In this document: one piece after another, positions 61,925 to 64,000 of the stretch | How the letters are laid out: the number at the start of each line of letters is the position of its first letter | How positions within the stretch are numbered: position 1 is the first letter of the stretch | NCBI RefSeq assembly: GCF_030812195.1 | Contig: NZ_JAUSSF010000001.1 | Location: 1,488,001-1,552,000, forward strand | Source: Chryseobacterium lathyri | Lineage (GTDB): Bacteria; Bacteroidota; Bacteroidia; Flavobacteriales; Weeksellaceae | Reading direction: 5' to 3' | DNA: 64,000 bases | Translations under genes and position numbers: made by a program | The notes under the pieces: generated by a model | What the model saw: the letters and a program-made list of their open reading frames with translations, nothing else | Databases searched by the model: none | What the model was told of the DNA's origin: nothing

Positions 61925-62695
61925 TTATAAGAGTTCTTTAGTCACTCCAAGTCCAAATAGTGCAAAATCATACTTAGCAGGATCAGTTTCATCAAATTTT
62001 CTAATGGCCACATCCAGTTCTTCCACTGTTTTCCAATCATTCTGTATTCTGGAAACCAAACCTAGTTTTCTAGAAATATTTCCAGTATGTACATCTAACG
62101 GAATTGAAAGGTATTTCTGATCTATATCTTCCCAAATACCAAAATCTACGCCACGCTTATCCTTACGCACCATCCATCGCAGAAACATAATGATTCTTTT
62201 GGAAGAAGAGTTTTTATAAGGTGAACTTATATGTTTATGGCTCCTGTGCTTTTCCGGCTCTAGAAAACAGTTTCTGAATCTTTCAATAGCATGCTGAAAA
62301 TTAGTTTCCTGATCTTTTACCGTGAATAAATGTTCCAGGCTTTCATGTTTTTTATAAACTTTATTAAACTGCCTGATGAAATAAGCAAAATCCTGACCGT
62401 TAAAAGTTCTGTGAATACTTTTATCCTGAAGGATCTCCAAATCTTTTTCAGAATAATTCAATATAAAATCATACGGAGAATTCCCCATGATATCAAGCAT
62501 TTTATCTGCAGATCTGATGATTGACTTCCGGTTTCCCCAGGAAATAGTTGCAGCTAAAAAGCCTGCGATTTCCACATCCTGTTTTAAAGTGAAACGGTGC
62601 GGAATCTGTATAGGATCATCTTCTATAAAATCAGGGCTGTTGTATTGGTCTGCCTTTTCATTCAAAAAGCTTTTCAATTCTTCAAAATTAAGCAT
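61925..62695 (-). CDS. TIGR02757 family protein (DUF2400)
   Basis: A 256-residue protein with the marks of the TIGR02757 family: FLAATISWGNRKSIIRSADKML, FMFLRWMVRKDKRGVDFGIW and IPLDVHTGNISRKLGL, the last resembling the helix-hairpin-helix DNA-glycosylase (HhH-GPD) fold. The function is unknown, though a nucleic-acid role would be plausible from the fold. It is in the rnz operon, 7 bases after the rnz stop. Confidence 0.9.
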   Translation of the reverse strand: MLNFEELKSFLNEKADQYNSPDFIEDDPIQIPHRFTLKQDVEIAGFLAATISWGNRKSIIRSADKMLDIMGNSPYDFILNYSEKDLEILQDKSIHRTFNGQDFAYFIRQFNKVYKKHESLEHLFTVKDQETNFQHAIERFRNCFLEPEKHRSHKHISSPYKNSSSKRIIMFLRWMVRKDKRGVDFGIWEDIDQKYLSIPLDVHTGNISRKLGLVSRIQNDWKTVEELDVAIRKFDETDPAKYDFALFGLGVTKELL

Positions 62696-62702
62696 ACAGT
62701 TT

Positions 62703-63617
62703 TTAAATTTTCACGCTTTCCAGCGCCTTTGGAAGGAAGGTATTGGGAAAAACATTCCTGGCTTCATCAGTAAATACGGTAAGGTCTGCATATCTGTTCG
62801 AAAAGTGTCCCAGAATCAGTTTCCCCACTTCTGCTTTTTGGGCAATCATTGCCGCTTCCAAAGCTGTTGAATGTCCGGTATAGTCTGCCATTTCTTTCAG
62901 GTCATGAAGGAAAGTGGATTCGTGATACAGAACCGTTACATTCTTAATGATCGGAAGCACTGTTTCAAGATACCGGGTATCGCTGCAGAAAGCATAGGAA
63001 ACAGGAGGTGTCGGATCCAGGGTCAGCACTTCGTTTTTGAGGACATAACCATCACTGAGTACGACATCTTTTCCTGCTTTTATATTATGGTAATCACAGG
63101 TTTCTATTTCGTTGTATTTGGCAATTTCCTTCATATTCAGATGCCTGTCTTTCGGCTTTTCTTTAAAAAGATAACCGTTGCAGTATATTCTGTGATCTAA
63201 AGGAATGGTATATACTTCTACCCTGCTGTCTTCATAGATCTTTTCGGAATAGTCTTTATCAAGCTCGTGGTAAACCACATCAAAACCACGATGTGTTTCC
63301 GTAATTGTAAAGATGGTTTCGAGCATTTTCTTGATTCCTTTCGGGCCGTAAACATGAAGAGGAGTATCCCTTCCCAGCAAGCGGAAAGAGGCAATGAGAC
63401 CGGGAAGACCGAAACAGTGATCACCGTGAAGATGCGATATAAAGATATGATTGATCTTTGAAAATCTCGCTTTTGCTTTTCTCAGCTGTACCTGGGTTCC
63501 TTCTCCACAATCGATCAGAAAATGTCTTTCTTCCATTTCCAGCAGCTGTGCCGTGGGTGAAGAATTAATGGTTGGAATAGCTGAATTAAAGCCTAATATC
63601 GTTAAATAAGTACTCAA
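62703..63617 (-). CDS. rnz: Ribonuclease Z
   Basis: A 304-residue metallo-beta-lactamase-fold endonuclease. The zinc site is His62-x-His64-x-Asp66-His67 in FISHLHGDHCFGLPGL, with later ligands in CSDTRY and LILGHFSNRY. It matures tRNA 3' ends. The start is TTG at 63617 (MSTYLTILGFNSA), since no ATG or GTG lies at a suitable place and the family begins here. A promoter element TACATTTG lies 19 bases upstream at 63636-63643. Confidence 0.95.
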   Translation of the reverse strand: MSTYLTILGFNSAIPTINSSPTAQLLEMEERHFLIDCGEGTQVQLRKAKARFSKINHIFISHLHGDHCFGLPGLIASFRLLGRDTPLHVYGPKGIKKMLETIFTITETHRGFDVVYHELDKDYSEKIYEDSRVEVYTIPLDHRIYCNGYLFKEKPKDRHLNMKEIAKYNEIETCDYHNIKAGKDVVLSDGYVLKNEVLTLDPTPPVSYAFCSDTRYLETVLPIIKNVTVLYHESTFLHDLKEMADYTGHSTALEAAMIAQKAEVGKLILGHFSNRYADLTVFTDEARNVFPNTFLPKALESVKI

Positions 63618-63635
63618 ATCAATAGTTTATTGTAA

Positions 63636-63643
63636 CAAATGTA
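63636..63643 (-). promoter_or_regulatory. -7 promoter element of the rnz operon
   Basis: TACATTTG on the minus strand, exact TAnnTTTG, 19 bases from the TTG start. Confidence 0.6.
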
Positions 63644-63706
63644 CGACAGAAAATTTAAACATATCTTTTAGACATAAGTTTAAATACTGAACTAGCATGG
63701 AATTAA

Positions 63707-64000
63707 TTATTCTTTTACTTTCAAGAAATCCAGAAACAGATCCAATGCCTGTTTACGGTGGCTTATCCTGTTTTTATCTTCCGGATTCATTTCTGCAAAA
63801 GTCCTGTCATATCCTTCGGGAACGAAAACCGGATCATATCCAAAGCCTTTGTGTCCTTTATTTTCTGTAAGTAAATTTCCGTGCACTCTTCCTTCAAAAT
63901 AACGGGCTCCATTTTCGTCATAGTAGCACAGAACTGTAATGAAGTAAGCTTTTCTATTTTCCTGACCTTCCAGCTCGCTTAAAACCTTTTCGATATTTTT
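63707..64000 (-). CDS. rdgB: Non-canonical purine NTP pyrophosphatase, C-terminal part
   Basis: The last 97 residues of a RdgB/HAM1-type enzyme run to the window edge. GRVHGNLLTENKGHKGFGYDPVFVPEGYDRTFAEM and ISHRKQALDLFLDFL are the family signature, including the conserved GFGYDP and SHR motifs. The enzyme hydrolyses ITP, dITP and XTP to keep them out of nucleic acids. The N-terminal half is off the window. The rnz promoter lies in the 89-base gap after its stop codon. Confidence 0.93.
   Translation of the reverse strand, partial: KNIEKVLSELEGQENRKAYFITVLCYYDENGARYFEGRVHGNLLTENKGHKGFGYDPVFVPEGYDRTFAEMNPEDKNRISHRKQALDLFLDFLKVKE

Noticed and set aside
1..64000. Prophage, integrative element or secondary-metabolite cluster
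   Set aside because: No integrase, transposase, phage structural gene or biosynthetic megasynthase is present, and base composition looks even by eye.

Overview
The window comes from the chromosome of a flavobacterium (Bacteroidota, Flavobacteriia, family Weeksellaceae; Chryseobacterium or a close relative is the best guess). The evidence is a gldF-gldG gliding-motility pair, six secreted proteins with type IX secretion (T9SS) sorting domains, AT-rich DNA, many promoters of the Bacteroidota type (TAnnTTTG at -7), and a glycosylasparaginase of the type known from Elizabethkingia. No tRNA, rRNA, transposase, integrase, phage gene or CRISPR array was seen. The window is ordinary chromosome with dense housekeeping genes.

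Layout. 1-2400: gldG (cut by the window edge), gldF and a HemJ-like membrane protein, minus strand. 2580-4820: kbl and a divergent cupin/JmjC-like protein. 5000-12230: a secreted M1 aminopeptidase, dacB (PBP4), priA and an AEC carrier. 12300-19700: a glycan-catabolism block with GH2 beta-mannosidase, CutC, a lipoprotein, glycosylasparaginase and GH20 hexosaminidase. Together the three enzymes could take apart the conserved Man-GlcNAc-GlcNAc-Asn core of eukaryotic N-glycans. 19780-26350: a DUF4197 protein, the two CoA-transferase subunits split by an oppositely oriented ABC exporter, and a MORN/YwqK-repeat protein. 26500-35070: a large T9SS phosphoesterase, rplS, an alpha/beta hydrolase, a DMT transporter and an M36 metallopeptidase. 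35300-46000: rpsA, an exported Ntn-type amidase, a DbpA-like helicase, an SMP-30 lipoprotein, ccoG, an AraC regulator, a MerR regulator and a helix-hairpin-helix repeat protein. 46000-52460: a beta-propeller lipoprotein, rluF, and the envelope cluster ftsX-DUF3098-uppP-lipoprotein-truB facing rsmA. 52500-61140: three tandem paralogous giant adhesin-like T9SS type B proteins. 61300-64000: the rnz-TIGR02757-DUF1003-like operon and the 3' end of rdgB.

Between the genes lie many strong hairpin terminators and at least two families of dispersed non-coding repeats. One family has two copies (about 20.8 and 30.0 kb) whose hairpin arms have changed in a base-pair-preserving way. The other is a set of imperfect palindromes beginning TGTCAT (about 2.5, 14.9 and 40.3 kb, with a possible remnant at 11.2 kb). 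The most notable observations are these covarying repeats, the N-glycan-type enzyme block with an embedded CutC, the three independently transcribed adhesin paralogues with identically spaced promoters, and the split CoA-transferase operon.
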